From NCBI GenBank assembly GCA_011037195.1, contig JAAEAF010002385.1, forward strand, positions 1-64,000: 64,000 bases of DNA, read 5' to 3'. The position numbers and the translations under genes are program-made. The notes under the pieces are model-generated. The model saw only the letters and a list, made by a program, of their open reading frames with translations, had not been told where the DNA came from and ran no database searches. The DNA comes from Triatoma infestans (taxonomy: Eukaryota > Arthropoda > Insecta > Hemiptera > Reduviidae). Shown here piece by piece: positions 10,660 to 20,326 of this stretch (within the stretch, counting starts at the first letter, position 1; each line of letters begins with the position of its first letter).

Positions 10660-10808
10660 ACACACACACACAGAGCATTTGCTAAAAACCACTTTTTTGG
10701 ACTCAGGAGATCTCAAAACGGATATATCCGGTGAAAACTCGATATCGAAAATTTGACACGATTACAATACTTCCTCTTACTAGGAGTGAGAGAAAGTAAT
10801 AAGAGAAA
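9602..10808 (-). repeat. family C, full-length reference copy (Helentron/HINE-like)
   Basis: On the minus strand the copy starts with a left end ACTTTCTCTCACTCC, whose bases pair with the next GTAAGAGGAAGT to form a hairpin. Then come a conserved block (GATATCGAGTTTTC), a GT microsatellite (10602-10672), a block ending CCGGAAGTACCACTT, and two copies of a module of about 330 bp. Each module carries CTCCGGGAAAA and a GGGGAGGGGTGGGG-like run. The right end reads GGAGTAAAGAGAAAGT, roughly the inverse of the left end. It is followed by a second hairpin, GTGTGAGTGTTTCACACC, then AGATTTTTT. No coding capacity is seen. Inverted near-terminal repeats, a 3' hairpin, an internal microsatellite and T-rich flanks without obvious TSD fit non-autonomous Helentron relatives. 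That classification is inference. Confidence 0.8.
9731..9880. repeat. A-rich tract with regular C interruptions
   Basis: About 150 bp of A runs of 4-18 bases separated by single C (rarely CC or T), inside the family C copy where other copies have a short A/T run. It is an expanded simple repeat. Phenylalanine-rich antisense frames are artefacts. Confidence 0.85.
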
Positions 10809-10865
10809 GTAAAAAAAAACTGAAAATACTATTCAGTAAAGTCACACTTCCGGTTATCGGATCAT

Positions 10866-11215
10866 GATTGAAAACATTGTGTCAATATGCACTTGGTAGT
10901 AAATCTAAACATTTCACCAGAAAGCGCAATAATCTTGTCCAGAGTAGAAACAGGTTGACAAAAGTTCGTACCAGCTTCCATAGTTTGTCCATCTCGCTTT
11001 ATAATTATTTACCAGCGAATATAAAAAATAATACTTTGAAGTGTTTCAAAGCTAGTGTTAAAAAACTGTTATTAGCTCACCCGCTGTTTGAGATACAGGA
11101 ATATTTTAAAATTAAGTTTTTGTCTTGAAAATTATGTGAATTTAAATTATATTCTAACTTGACCTTGCCAATAAGGATGTATTGATCTTTTATCTGGCAA
11201 AATAAATAAATAAAT
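10866..11215 (+). mobile_element. 3' end of a CR1/Jockey-group non-LTR retrotransposon
   Basis: A short frame ending at the TGA 11126-11128 has the typical extreme C terminus of many LINE reverse transcriptases. It has a basic region, LYNYLPANIK, then FKASVKKLLL and a hydrophobic-aromatic end. A short 3' UTR follows with TGACCTTGCCAATAAGGATG and an AAATAAATAAAT tail. The insertion interrupts a minus-strand family C sequence: CTTCCGGTTATCGGAT lies just before it and GGAGCTTCCTGC just after. Only about 350 bp is present, so the copy is strongly 5'-truncated. Confidence 0.65.
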
Positions 11216-11300
11216 GAAGGGAATTTCAAATTGGAGCTTCCTGCTGCGATTGTTCATTTTTGAGATATTTTGTTCTTAGTTCAGGAAATGTATCTGAACT
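11216..11300 (-). repeat. family C fragment
   Basis: GGAGCTTCCTGC...CATTTTTGAGATATT matches the block that lies next to the microsatellite in the second family C subtype (compare 26140-26185). It continues the family C copy broken by the retrotransposon at 10866-11215. Confidence 0.6.
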
Positions 11301-11319
11301 TTGGGACTTAGATCGCTGG

Positions 11320-11870
11320 TCAACTGGCAAGGAACAGGGAAAATAATCCGTTCTGCAGTCCAGAGCCTGTCCTGGGGATAACCTGTGGAACGGTTTGTGC
11401 AGCTATTAAAGATTGGCTCCGAAGTAAGCATGAGACGCAGTGTGGTGTGAGCCCAGAGTCAATGCACAGTAAAAGGATGATGCCAAAACTGTGTAAAGGT
11501 TGGACAAAAGCGACATTAGCCTTAGAAGGAACTGATTTCTCTGATCACAGGGCTATTTATGGGTCATGGTGGGTTCAGAAAGCATCTGTACAAGGTGGGG
11601 ATAATAAGCTCGGAACTCTTGTGCTGACTGTGTCAGGAGGAGGAGGAAACGGCCACCACCTGCTTTTTATTGCCTAGCAATAACTAACTTGCGAAATGAA
11701 ACCTTTGGTACATCGCGATCTGGGGAAATAGTAACGCAAAAAGATATAGTGTCGAAAGCCAGGTAACTCCTTAGGAGGTTCACTTACTAGAAAATCTGGG
11801 ATGGCACAATGAGCCTATGTTGGCTGCGGTGCTGGGGTGTAGCCCACCCGAATCTGAAATCTAATCTAAT
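11320..11870 (+). pseudogene. C-terminal relic of an RNase H-type non-LTR retrotransposon
   Basis: Readable only across shifting frames: first KDWLRSKHE...SKRMMPKLCKGWTKATLAL, then in another frame MGHGGFRKHLYKVGI, then CQEEEETA. This is the linker and zinc-binding tail that follows RNase H in LINEs such as the element at 4090-9111, though the sequence is not from the same family. A later stretch reads NLRNETFGTSRSGEIV. Several frameshifts and stops make it a pseudogene. RT and RNase H proper are not present. Confidence 0.6.
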
Positions 11871-12250
11871 CTTGGGACATAGAAGGTGAAACACTAAGAT
11901 TTAGCCAACGTTTCGATTATTTTATTCAGTCCTCATATGAAGTCTTCACCTGAGATATTTTATGTTGACATTAGACTGCATTTATGAAATACTAAGAACT
12001 GAAATAAAATGATAATAATAATAACTGACTGTCTAAAAAATTAATAAATAATAATAATATAAAAATGTATTGAAAAAAAAAGGGAAAGTACTTTAAACTA
12101 AATACTACATGAATTTTAAGAGACTTGACTAATTGATTTCTAATTAAAAGCGATTTCCAGGATTCAAAAAAGAAATTGTCAATTAGAATATCTTTAAGAG
12201 AAAGAAGTGTGAACGTATCACGTGATTTTTTTTGTTCATTAAACACTCTG
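11871..12250. other. AT-rich stretch, nothing recognised
   Basis: No supported gene or family member is seen. The minus-strand frame over 11992-12261 is low-complexity F, L and S. Confidence 0.45.
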
Positions 12251-12905
12251 ATGTGAAACACTCACACTACTTTCTACAATAATACCGCCTGTAATTGAAA
12301 AACAATTTCTTTATATTTGTTATGTTTACAAACGTTTGAATGGTCTTACCATAAAACAGGTGGTAGGGGTTATCATGTACATCTGTGTGTAGCAAATAGT
12401 ATGGGAGCGTCTTCTGTCGCAGTTAAAGCTTGTTCTAGCCTATTTTTTTTTCGTATAAAAATGTTACATTCCTTATAGCATTAATGGCCTAACTGACACG
12501 ACCCCCCCCCCCCCACAACACCCTTAAAATCAGTTTTTCAGAAAAATCTTTTAAATAAACGTTATAGATTGTAACTCTACAGTGGCATTGCACGCTACAG
12601 AGGGCAGCATTTAAGCAAGTTTAAAGAAAATCGTTGTAGCCGTTTTGGAGAAAATCGTGAAAAACTGAAAGAAAAAACTTTTGGATTGATTTAGTGCTAA
12701 ACCTTCGGTGTCAGATGAGTAGTAAGTACCTAGATGTAATACCTGGGTTTGGGCTTCGTTTTTCGTTTTTGGAGATACTTTGTTTAACATGTACACACAG
12801 ACATGAACACAAAACTTCATACATACCATTTGCTACCTCCTAAACATGTATTTCTGGTGAAAACTCAATTTTGAACATTTGACACGATTTCAATACTTCC
12901 GGAAG
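12251..12905 (-). repeat. family C, second subtype
   Basis: The right end (minus strand) is GTGTGAGTGTTTCACATC near 12252-12275. A middle block follows with the CCCCCC run near 12503, then AAGAAAATCGTTGTAGCC and CAACCTTCGG-like blocks. The left part near 12850-12905 has TTTCTGGTGAAAACTC and TTTGACACGAT. It lacks the duplicated internal module of 9602-10808. Confidence 0.75.
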
Positions 12906-13540
12906 GACTAAGGGAGAGTGAAAAAATAAATAAAATAGAGAAAGTAACTAGAAATAATAAATTTATTAAAAGCGTTCCACGTATATAATTACGCATACAT
13001 TTTCTATATGCAAATGTTTTTGAAACATAAATTTCTATTCAAACCATTTCATGGAATAAATATTATTTATTTAGTTAAATGATAAAACATGATTGTATGC
13101 GTTCCTGGATAGAATATTTACAGTTACAAATCGATATTTTATTCTGGAAATAGAAATGTATTTTATAGAGTACAGGTCACTTCCATTTCTCGTTAGTCCT
13201 AGATATATTTCATTATTTAATTTCTAAATATTATTTTTCAGTTTACAAAAAAAACAAATAAAGAACTAATATAGAGATACTAAATAAATAAAAACGTATA
13301 AAATACACAATCCTCGGAACAAATAAGCAAAAAACATGATATTAAATCTTTGTTACTATGAATACAATCCAGTTAATTAATATAGTTCCATGAAATGTTG
13401 ATATATTCACGAATAATATATTATTATTAAATCTCTTAATAATAAAAATGTAAGCCATTAAAAAAATAAAAACAAAGAAACCGTTCGTTAAAAAATGCCA
13501 ACACAACTACTCTGCCTCTCAACAGTATTGTTAATAATAT
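12906..13540. other. AT-rich stretch, nothing recognised
   Basis: There are no open frames above background and no recognised repeats. Confidence 0.5.
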
Positions 13541-13569
13541 TTTCTTAGAATAACAGGTACTAAGCAATT

Positions 13570-14219
13570 TTAATTTAATTTTATTTTTTTTACTACGCCA
13601 TCTTTGGTCCGGCTATTCAGCCATTCGACGTCGAGCTTCCCAATAAAATACAAATCTCTACATTGGTCCGATATTAATAAAATTATTCTTTCTCGTCCGC
13701 TAGCGAAGAGATGAAGATCAAGTTGCGGTGATGTCATAGTTTCCTCTCCGCACAAGAAGCAGGATGGGTACGTCACCACTCCAATACAATGGAGATGGGC
13801 CTGTAAATAGTCGCGCCCAGTTAGCCTGCGGAAGCAAGCCACTCCGACTCTTTTCGGTAAATCGAGGGGAATGCGTTGACTTCGTTCAACAAGTACTTGC
13901 CATTGATTTCGCTCCGCACTAAATCTGTGCGTGTTGAGCGCTTGTATTTGACATCTGGAAGCCGCTGTCCGTTTAAAGGTATTCATTGAAACGCGTGTCC
14001 GGCTGAACCATCTCTGCCCCTTTCTTTGCCAACTGATCAGCCTCGCCATTCCCGAATATGCCACGCTGCCCCACGGACAATGGTCTTTCCGAACCTGCTA
14101 GCTGCGTCTATAGCTATCTTGCACTGTTTCACGGTACAACTGTCTGACTTCCTGTAAAAATGTTTAATACAATTTGATAGGCAGATAGATAGATCTCTAA
14201 GTACAGCAGTAACGTCCAA
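13570..14219 (-). pseudogene. RNase H C-terminus and zinc tail of a non-LTR retrotransposon
   Basis: Two overlapping minus-strand frames cover the 3' end of a LINE ORF2. The upstream frame (14037-14219) corresponds to the part of RNase H before the last catalytic aspartate. The junction near 14040-14060 resembles the GNGEADQLAKKG motif when read in a third frame. The downstream frame (13570-14064) holds TGRDYLQAHLHCIG, then CFLCG and LDLHLF, which is the zinc-binding tail common after RNase H. Its final stop is at 13570-13572. Frameshifts near 14050 make it non-functional. It is 5'-truncated and belongs to a different lineage from 4090-9111. Confidence 0.6.
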
Positions 14220-14284
14220 CAGTAACGTTAAGCTTTCCTCTACTACTTCAATACAATGTATGGTTCTACCACTTATATAATCTT

Positions 14285-14545
14285 AATACGTATTAGAGAT
14301 TCCTAGAATTCCAAATTTGAAGAAATTCGTTCAATCCCCGAATAGCGACTCCATAGAATAGATTTGAGTATTTTTGTAATTTACTTGCAAAACACTAACT
14401 ATAATGTTTTCCTTTAAACTTGGAATGCTAACCGCACACATATATACGTCATCATTTTTCAAAGAAAATTTATTTTAGAAAAGATGTGTGGAATTTGTGA
14501 CGTCAAATTTCAAAGTTTATTTGGGTGCGCTCTTATGGACTAGAA
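14285..14545 (+). repeat. family C fragment, second subtype
   Basis: CTAGAATTCCAAATTTGAAG, then TTCCTTTAAACTTGGAATGC and TATTTTAGAAAAG, match the second internal module of the copy at 25795-26805. It is degraded and truncated on both sides. Confidence 0.6.
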
Positions 14546-14689
14546 TGTAATCACTTCTCAACCTGGTAGGGTTGAAATGTTGGTATTTGTCCCCCCACCA
14601 TTTCTACATTTATCTTGGAACAAATAAATAAAATTTGAAGTTTAATGAAAATTTGTCGTCTATTTAATAGAATTGTATTAACAACAGCT

Positions 14690-15125
14690 TGTAATAGCAT
14701 CCATCCACAGCAGAGAGAAGAGAGGCCCTCTCTGGTTAACAGAGACTACTCTCTGACTTAGGCAGGTAGAGTGGGAGAACCTGTGTATATAAGCCAGTGG
14801 GAATCTATCTAAAGATATATATCATATACAACAATAGAACTGTACACCAGTCGTCGCATCGTGTCATATCTCTACTCTCACCATTTCATTCTATCATTTT
14901 TCATTATAAAGTCCAGTGCAGTTATGTAAACTTAACTACATTATATTAGTGCCAGCCTATCTCGTTCATTTAATCAAACCTAATTTCTCTCCTCACCAAC
15001 TCCCCACTATAAGCTGTAAGGAAAAATAATGTGTGACTGTTTCACACCAGATTATTTTCAGCTTGTAATCGTCGCTTTTATTATAAATCAATAAACTTTT
15101 GAAAATTTTCAGTACTAACATTGAC
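14690..15125 (+). mobile_element. possible LTR or promoter-bearing repeat
   Basis: The stretch has a TATA-like TGTATATAAGCC near 14785, CT-rich leader-like sequence, and an AATAAA signal near 15091. Together these resemble the U3-R-U5 order of an LTR. I cannot define terminal TG...CA or a TSD. A family C right-end hairpin (GTGTGACTGTTTCACACC) lies within it near 15033-15051. Treat the LTR reading as tentative. Confidence 0.3.
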
Positions 15126-15755
15126 TACTAACAACCCAAAATCAAACTACAAAATTAGTCTACACCAGTGGAAGAAGAAAAATATATTTTGGGATAATAG
15201 CAGGGAACCTGTCAGTTCCATTATATTCACTCCATACTGTAAAGTTTAGTCGGGGATTGAGCGAGGCGTGCTTACAGTTTACAATGTTAAGTGCAACTAA
15301 ACGTTTGGTAAAATTTCCCACTTAAAAGCAAATTTGCCTGTTACAAGAATCGTAATAAGAAAATGTTGTGTGGGTGTTAGTCACAACCTCCGCCTCCCCT
15401 CCACAAATAATTTAAAAGTTCAGAATAATAAAAGCAATCTTGAAAAATGAAAAAAAAAAAATGAAAGCTTTCTTGTTATAGCCAAAACAATAGAGCTTTA
15501 CAATGTCATCTTTTTTATTATTATCTCTTTTCTTTACTGTTAATTACTTATTATTACTCCATGAAGTACAAAGTTCCACAATACTTTTTCTATAATACCT
15601 TTCAACTAGCTATATGTAATGAGCGCGGAATCCAATATAAGCTACCGGAAGGAAGACAAGATGAAACTTTTTCAATAATATGAAAAAGAACCAATCAGGT
15701 GACATTATTATGTATTGGATATTAAAGGTAAGAATTTCTCTTTATAATTTTATTG
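15126..15755. other. unassigned, with a degenerate family C end
   Basis: Only a degraded family C right end is visible near 15349-15385 (AAGAAAATGTTGTGTG...AGTCACAACC). No coding frame is supported. Confidence 0.4.
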
Positions 15756-16305
15756 CCTTTCTCTTATTGCCCTGTAAGTGGTAGTTATTGCCCTGTAAGT
15801 GGTAGTTGTTGCCCTGTAAGTGGTACGTTTTGCCCTGTAAGTGGTAGTTATTGCCCTGTAAGTGGTAGTTATTGCCCTATAAGTGGTAGTTATTGCCCTG
15901 TAAGTGGTACGTTGCATGTAAGTGGTACGTATTGCCCTGTAAGTGGTACGTATTGCCCTGTAAGTGGTAGTATTGCCCTGTAAGTGGTACGTATTGCCCT
16001 GTAAGTGGTACGTATTGCCCGTAAGTGGTAGTATTGCCCTGTAAAGTGGTAGTTATTGCCCTGTAAGTGGTAGTTATTGCCCGTATTGCCTGTAAGTGGT
16101 AGTATTGCCCTGTAAGTAGGCCCTAAGTGGTACGTATTGCCCTGTGGTAGTTATGCCCTGTAAGTGGTAGTTATTGCCCTGTAAGTGGTGGTTATTGCCC
16201 TGTAAGTGGTAGTTGTTGCCCTGTAAGTGGTAGTTATTGCCCTGTAAGTGGTAGTTATTGCCCTATAAGTGGTAGTTATTGCCCTGTAAGTGGTAGTTGT
16301 GTTCG
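15756..16305 (+). repeat. minisatellite of about 27 units of 21 bp
   Basis: The tandem unit contains CCCTGTAAGTGGTA with a variable linker of TTATTG, TTGTTG or CGTATTG. A few units are shortened or fused in the middle of the array (about 15900-16140). The outer units are most regular. Most units contain GTAAGT. The unit length, the lack of unique spacers and the drift between units rule out a CRISPR array. Reading frames across it are repeat artefacts. Confidence 0.95.
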
Positions 16306-16589
16306 TGGCAAAATTTGGTGAAAATTGAATTTTCAATTCAATCAAATTAACACAAATTGAAAATCGCGGAAAGTTCGAACTTAATATATCGATTATATTC
16401 TACCTGGAGATTCGGCAATAAGGTTTTGGACACAATCGAAATTACCATTTCACCAAATTACAGTTTTTTTCACTTTTATTTTAAAGAATAGTTTCATTGC
16501 TATAATTCAAATTTGAAAATAAAATAAAAAACTCGGTTACCTGCAATAGGCCTTTTCGTTTATAGTTAATAAAGAAAGTTCAGAGTTTG

Positions 16590-16790
16590 ATTGTGAGTGT
16601 GATGTTGAGAGTTGAAGTGATTTTCCGAGAAAAGCGTGAAAAACTAAAAAAAAAAAAACCATTCAGTAATTACGTCGCACTTCTGGTGGTGGATGGATTT
16701 TTGACCGGAAAACGTCGTGTTAGGAAATTATGGTGGTCTTTAAACGGAACATCATCAAGTTTTTTTCTTCTTTGAAGTGACACACACAGA
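16590..16790 (-). repeat. family C fragment, second subtype
   Basis: GAGAAAAGCGTGAAAAACTA, then the A-rich run, GTCGCACTTCTGGTGGTGGA and GGAAAACGTCGTG match the middle of the second family C subtype on the minus strand. It ends where the next retrotransposon begins. Confidence 0.6.
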
Positions 16791-17065
16791 TTCACAAGCA
16801 TGAACAGACCTTTCTGTAAATTATTCCACATTCCAAAAAACAATTTATTGAAATATTTCTATTTAATACTTTAAATTACTCAAAAATCTTTACAAATATT
16901 CTTTATAATAGATTATATAACTGGGTCGCGTTCAGGAACTTACTTCCTGAGGAACAAATGGGCTTCCGGAAAGGACGAGGATGTGGCGATTGTGTTTTTA
17001 CATTGTCTGCAGCTACAAATATATATCAGAGACATTTTCCGTGGTAGCCTGCTTCGTTTTGTGGT

Positions 17066-17103
17066 CATCGTCCGGTTTCGGGCGTTCGCCCATCTTCAGG
17101 ATG
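17066..17103 (-). ncRNA. hammerhead-ribozyme-like motif, left arm (cleavage site altered)
   Basis: This is the inverse copy of the 17508-17545 motif. The core CTGAAGA, stem II and GAAA are the same. The base before the predicted cleavage nucleotide reads A and not T (CCGGAC against CCGGTC), which would break the conserved A15.1-U16.1 pair. This is the only difference I found between the two arms. Confidence 0.45.
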
Positions 17104-17507
17104 CGTTTTTCAGACAGTGTGCCAACACAGACTCGTACAGAGACTTAGCTTCACACTAACTGAGGTGTGTTTTTTAATTCACTAACTGAGGTTAGTTTAA
17201 TCGTTGTCTAGTTTTATTTAGATTTATTTTGTTCATCTTATTTTATATTTTTTATTTTTTGTATTTTTAGTATTTTGGTTAGTTAATCGTGAAATAAGTC
17301 TCCCTCCAACAACAGAGTTTAAAGATTAGACCCCCGCGTCCACTGTAAGAAAAGAATTTGCCCTTTAACAACCCAAACACGTGTTTTCCCACCCATCTGG
17401 CCACATCCCTTTACCTAGTTTAAGAGTTTACTATTTAAAAACACACCTCAGTTAGTGTGAAGCTAAGTCTCTGTACGAGTCTGTGTTGGCACACTGTCTG
17501 AAAAACG

Positions 17508-17545
17508 CATCCTGAAGATGGGCGAACGCCCGAAACCGGTCGATG
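17508..17545 (+). ncRNA. hammerhead-ribozyme-like motif, right arm
   Basis: The parts in order are: stem I 5' strand CATC (17508-17511), core CTGAAGA (17512-17518, fits CUGANGA), an extra T, stem II GGGC-GAAC-GCCC (17520-17531), GAAA (17532-17535), a minimal stem III CCGG with A/T closing, then TC with predicted cleavage after 17541. GATG follows and pairs with CATC. The very short stem III is like minimal type I hammerheads reported in Penelope-like elements. The unpaired T between the core and stem II departs from the consensus, so activity is uncertain. Confidence 0.5.
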
Positions 17546-19267
17546 ACCACAAAACGAAGCAGGCTACCACGGAAAATGTCTCTGATGCTTTCCAGCTCTG
17601 CGGAACCAACCACCACAACAAATATATATCTTAGACTGAAAAGGAGCAAAGTTTTTGCTGTTTTTGTCGATTATAAAAGAGCCTTCGACTCCATTAATCA
17701 TAAGGAGTTGTGGTTTAAATTATACACTTTGGGCTTAAGCAAAAAATTTTTGTATCTAATAATGAACTTTTATGATAATGCTGCTATTGGTGATCTCTGA
17801 TGGCTTAACTGCAACTAATGAGATTTCCATATCTGAGGGAGTTTTGCAAGGCGAAATTTTGAGCCCCCTCCTTTTCTCCTTATACGTGTCTAATATTGTT
17901 GAATTGTTTATTAGTCGAAACTGTACCGGCCTCCCTATAATAATGAAAAAGATTTACATATGATATTATACGCAGATGATATGGTACTCTCACCCACCTG
18001 GATAGGGGCCCAAAGCAATCTTAATATACTGCAAGATTATTGTACTGAAAATAGTTTAACGGTGAATATAAATAAAACTTTCGCTATGGTTTTTGCTAAA
18101 GGCGGTAATTTTTCTAAAGTTAAACGGTTAATGTATAACTCTCAGTGTATTGAATTCCGCAGCCAGTTCACCTACTTAGGTGTTCCGTTTTTTTCTTCCG
18201 CTAAATTCATTAGAACAAGCGAACATTTTCTTCTCAGGAGTGGTAACGCTATAGCTGTGGTTCTATCCCTATTGGAAACATGTAAGAGCTATGATTGGAA
18301 AACTAAAATCCATTTATATGATTCCATTTCTGAGAGTGTGCTGTTATACTTATCAGAAGTATGGAGTTCTGTTATTCTCATATTTTGGAAAGGGGCCACT
18401 TAAGATTTTTGAAACTATTATTGCATTTATCAAGATGCACGCCTGATTCTTAAGTCAGACTAGAAACTGGTAGATGTCACATACAGTTTCAAATTTTTAA
18501 ACGGATGTTGAACTGGTGGCAATCTTTGTTTGAAATGCCAAATTATCGATTGCTTAAATTATGCTATTCTAGATTGTTAGAATTGAGTAATTTTAACATG
18601 CCACATAATTGGGTAGTAGAAATGAGAAAATATGTAATTTCTATTGGCGCAGATCATATTTGGCAAGCCCAGGATTCCCAAGTAGTTCAAGACAACTACC
18701 ATAATCTATTGGATTCTTTCAAAAATAAGTTATTCAGTAGGGATATTGATTTCGTTTTAAACAGTCGTTATAGTAATATCTACAGAACTCTCTGTAACTT
18801 CTCTTACTCTTGTGAAACATATCTTAGTTTTAATACTCATATTAATAAATTGAGATTAATTGCTCAATTACGTTTATCCCATATAAAATCTTTTAACATT
18901 TATTTAATCAGAGAGAAATTTCGGTTTGACTTCACTCGGTTTTGTAAATTTTGTATTCTGAACGAGCCCGATGATTTAGCTCATAATATTGTAGCCTGCC
19001 CAGTATTTGTCACTTTGAGAGATAAATTTATAATGAAACATTTTCTGCCTTCTATCAATAAGGAGCAACAATTAATTAATTTATTGACTTTCTTGGAGCC
19101 AGGGCATTTAAATAAATTAAACGATATCTTTTTATTTTTCACTAAATTGTTAAAATACAGAAAACTGCTCACATAGTTTAATTATATTATTATTATTATA
19201 CCTCTGCTAACTTAAAATCTTTTAGGTATATTTGCAAATTTTATCTTAAGATAATAAACATTTTTTA

Positions 19268-19350
19268 TTTGTCCACTGATGATGATGATGATTATTATTA
19301 TTGATTATGATTATGATGATGATTATTATTAATTATTTATTATTATTACT
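19268..19350. repeat. GAT/TTA microsatellite
   Basis: Trinucleotide repeats GATGATGAT and TTATTATTA lie in the 3' UTR of the retrotransposon. Confidence 0.85.
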
Positions 19351-19705
19351 GTTATTATCATCGTGACCATTTATGTTTGGTTCTTTCAGTAAAACAGTAC
19401 GTTAAATTTCTGAATTTTGTTTATTATTTATTTTCCCTTCACCGAGATATTATGTTTATTTTCATCGCAAGTTATTGCTATTTTTGTATAATTTTTTAAA
19501 ACAGAAAACTTTCAATTTATCTCAAACATATTATTTGTAAACATTATTATTAATTTTTTAATTTGTAGTAGAAGTATTCTTTTTAGTTAAATTTATTGTA
19601 TAATAATTTTTCTTTTTCTTTGTTATTCATTATTATGTTTGTTATTTATTATTGGGCCAACCCCTTCTGTATGTCTCGACTGTAACAGAAGTAACAATAA
19701 ATAAA

Positions 19706-20326
19706 TATTTAATACTTAATTCCACAAATCATAATTGAATACATATCGGCTTTATACCGATAAGTTTTCATATTTAAATCTTGGTCAATGAAATTAATAA
19801 ATTAAATTGATTGATTATTCGGTCAATTAATGTAAAATATTTTGTGGCACACTCTATAGCCATGTTGCCTATTTTAATTCACGCAACATAGGATTAATGT
19901 TATCACTTGTTATACAGAGTTATTTTTGTTTTGATTTAATATAAATATAATAATATATTATATTATAACTTCATATACAATTAATTATATTCATATTACA
20001 ATTAAACTTGAAAAAAAAAGAAAAATTATGAAATTTTCTCATTTTTACCATTTCCTGTACACGTGGCTCGTTCTAGTTAATAATAGGCTATATAAAAGTG
20101 ATTCAAGTAGATAGGCGGAACATGTTAAACGAGCAGGAAAATTAGTTTGATAAAATTTAACGGTAAAAGTATCAAGTGGAAAGATAATTTCCCAAGATAC
20201 AATTGAAAACTGTATTCTGCAGAAGCAAAAACCCAAATTCAATATTCCGTGTGACCGTATTGTTCGTCCGTTTCTTTTTTTTTTTTTTTGAATAAAAAGA
20301 AAATTGTTAGCCATATCGTTTTGTTT
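19706..20326. other. AT-rich stretch, nothing recognised
   Basis: I see no supported gene or repeat. The minus-strand frame at 20045-20335 has no recognisable domain. Confidence 0.45.

Larger units (their letters stand above)
17027..17619 (+). mobile_element. family E element 1: long inverted repeats, Penelope-like architecture
   Basis: The left arm 17027-17175 and right arm 17435-17584 are inverted copies of about 150 bp that I find identical except for one position. The centre (17176-17434) has no coding frame. The right end extends 35 bases past the arm (17585-17619, ending ACCACCACAAC). The left end starts directly with CAGAGACATTTTCC. AAATATATAT flanks it at 17017-17026 and 17620-17629 and can be stretched to 13 bp by ambiguous bases. 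Inverted pseudo-LTR arms with a one-sided tail of about 34 bp and variable TSD length are features I associate with Penelope-like retroelements. No RT or GIY-YIG coding remains, so this would be a non-autonomous derivative. Confidence 0.75.
16850..19176 (+). pseudogene. reverse transcriptase of the 16840-19705 element
   Basis: Motifs occur in order: LPEEQMGFRKGRGC before the insertion, then FVDYKRAFDSINHKEL after it, then LQGEILSPLLFSLYV, the catalytic YADD in LYADDMVL at about 17966, and SQFTYLGVPFF. The last frame (18505-19176) ends with CKFC...DLAHNIVAC, a CCHC zinc motif. The coding sequence is split by the family E insertion, by a frameshift near 17790 and by further stops near 17960 and 18403-18505. 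The frames on the two sides of the insertion are in register if one TSD copy is counted, so the RT was open there when the insertion happened. Confidence 0.82.
16840..19705 (+). mobile_element. 5'-truncated non-LTR retrotransposon, broken by an inserted element
   Basis: The element begins inside the RT fingers region and ends after a 3' UTR with CCCCTTCTGTATGTCTCG and an AATAAATAAATA tail near 19705. It is about 2.27 kb without the 593-bp family E insertion at 17027-17619. No RNase H is seen. The C terminus has a CCHC-type zinc motif. I could not assign a clade. The layout (RT, long basic-aromatic thumb region, C-terminal CCHC) is Jockey/CR1-like in a broad sense. Confidence 0.8.

Noticed and set aside
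14690..15125. Complete LTR retrotransposon
   Set aside because: TATA-like and polyadenylation-like signals are present, but terminal TG...CA, a TSD, a primer-binding site and any gag or pol are missing.
15753..16345. CRISPR-like array, or repeated-domain protein on either strand
   Set aside because: The array is a direct tandem of 21-bp units with no unique spacers, and the frames are repeat artefacts.
17543..17800. Protein starting MTTKRSRLPRK fused to an RT segment
   Set aside because: The N terminus is the inverted-repeat arm and tail of family E read in frame by chance. Only the part from TNIYLRLK onward is RT.
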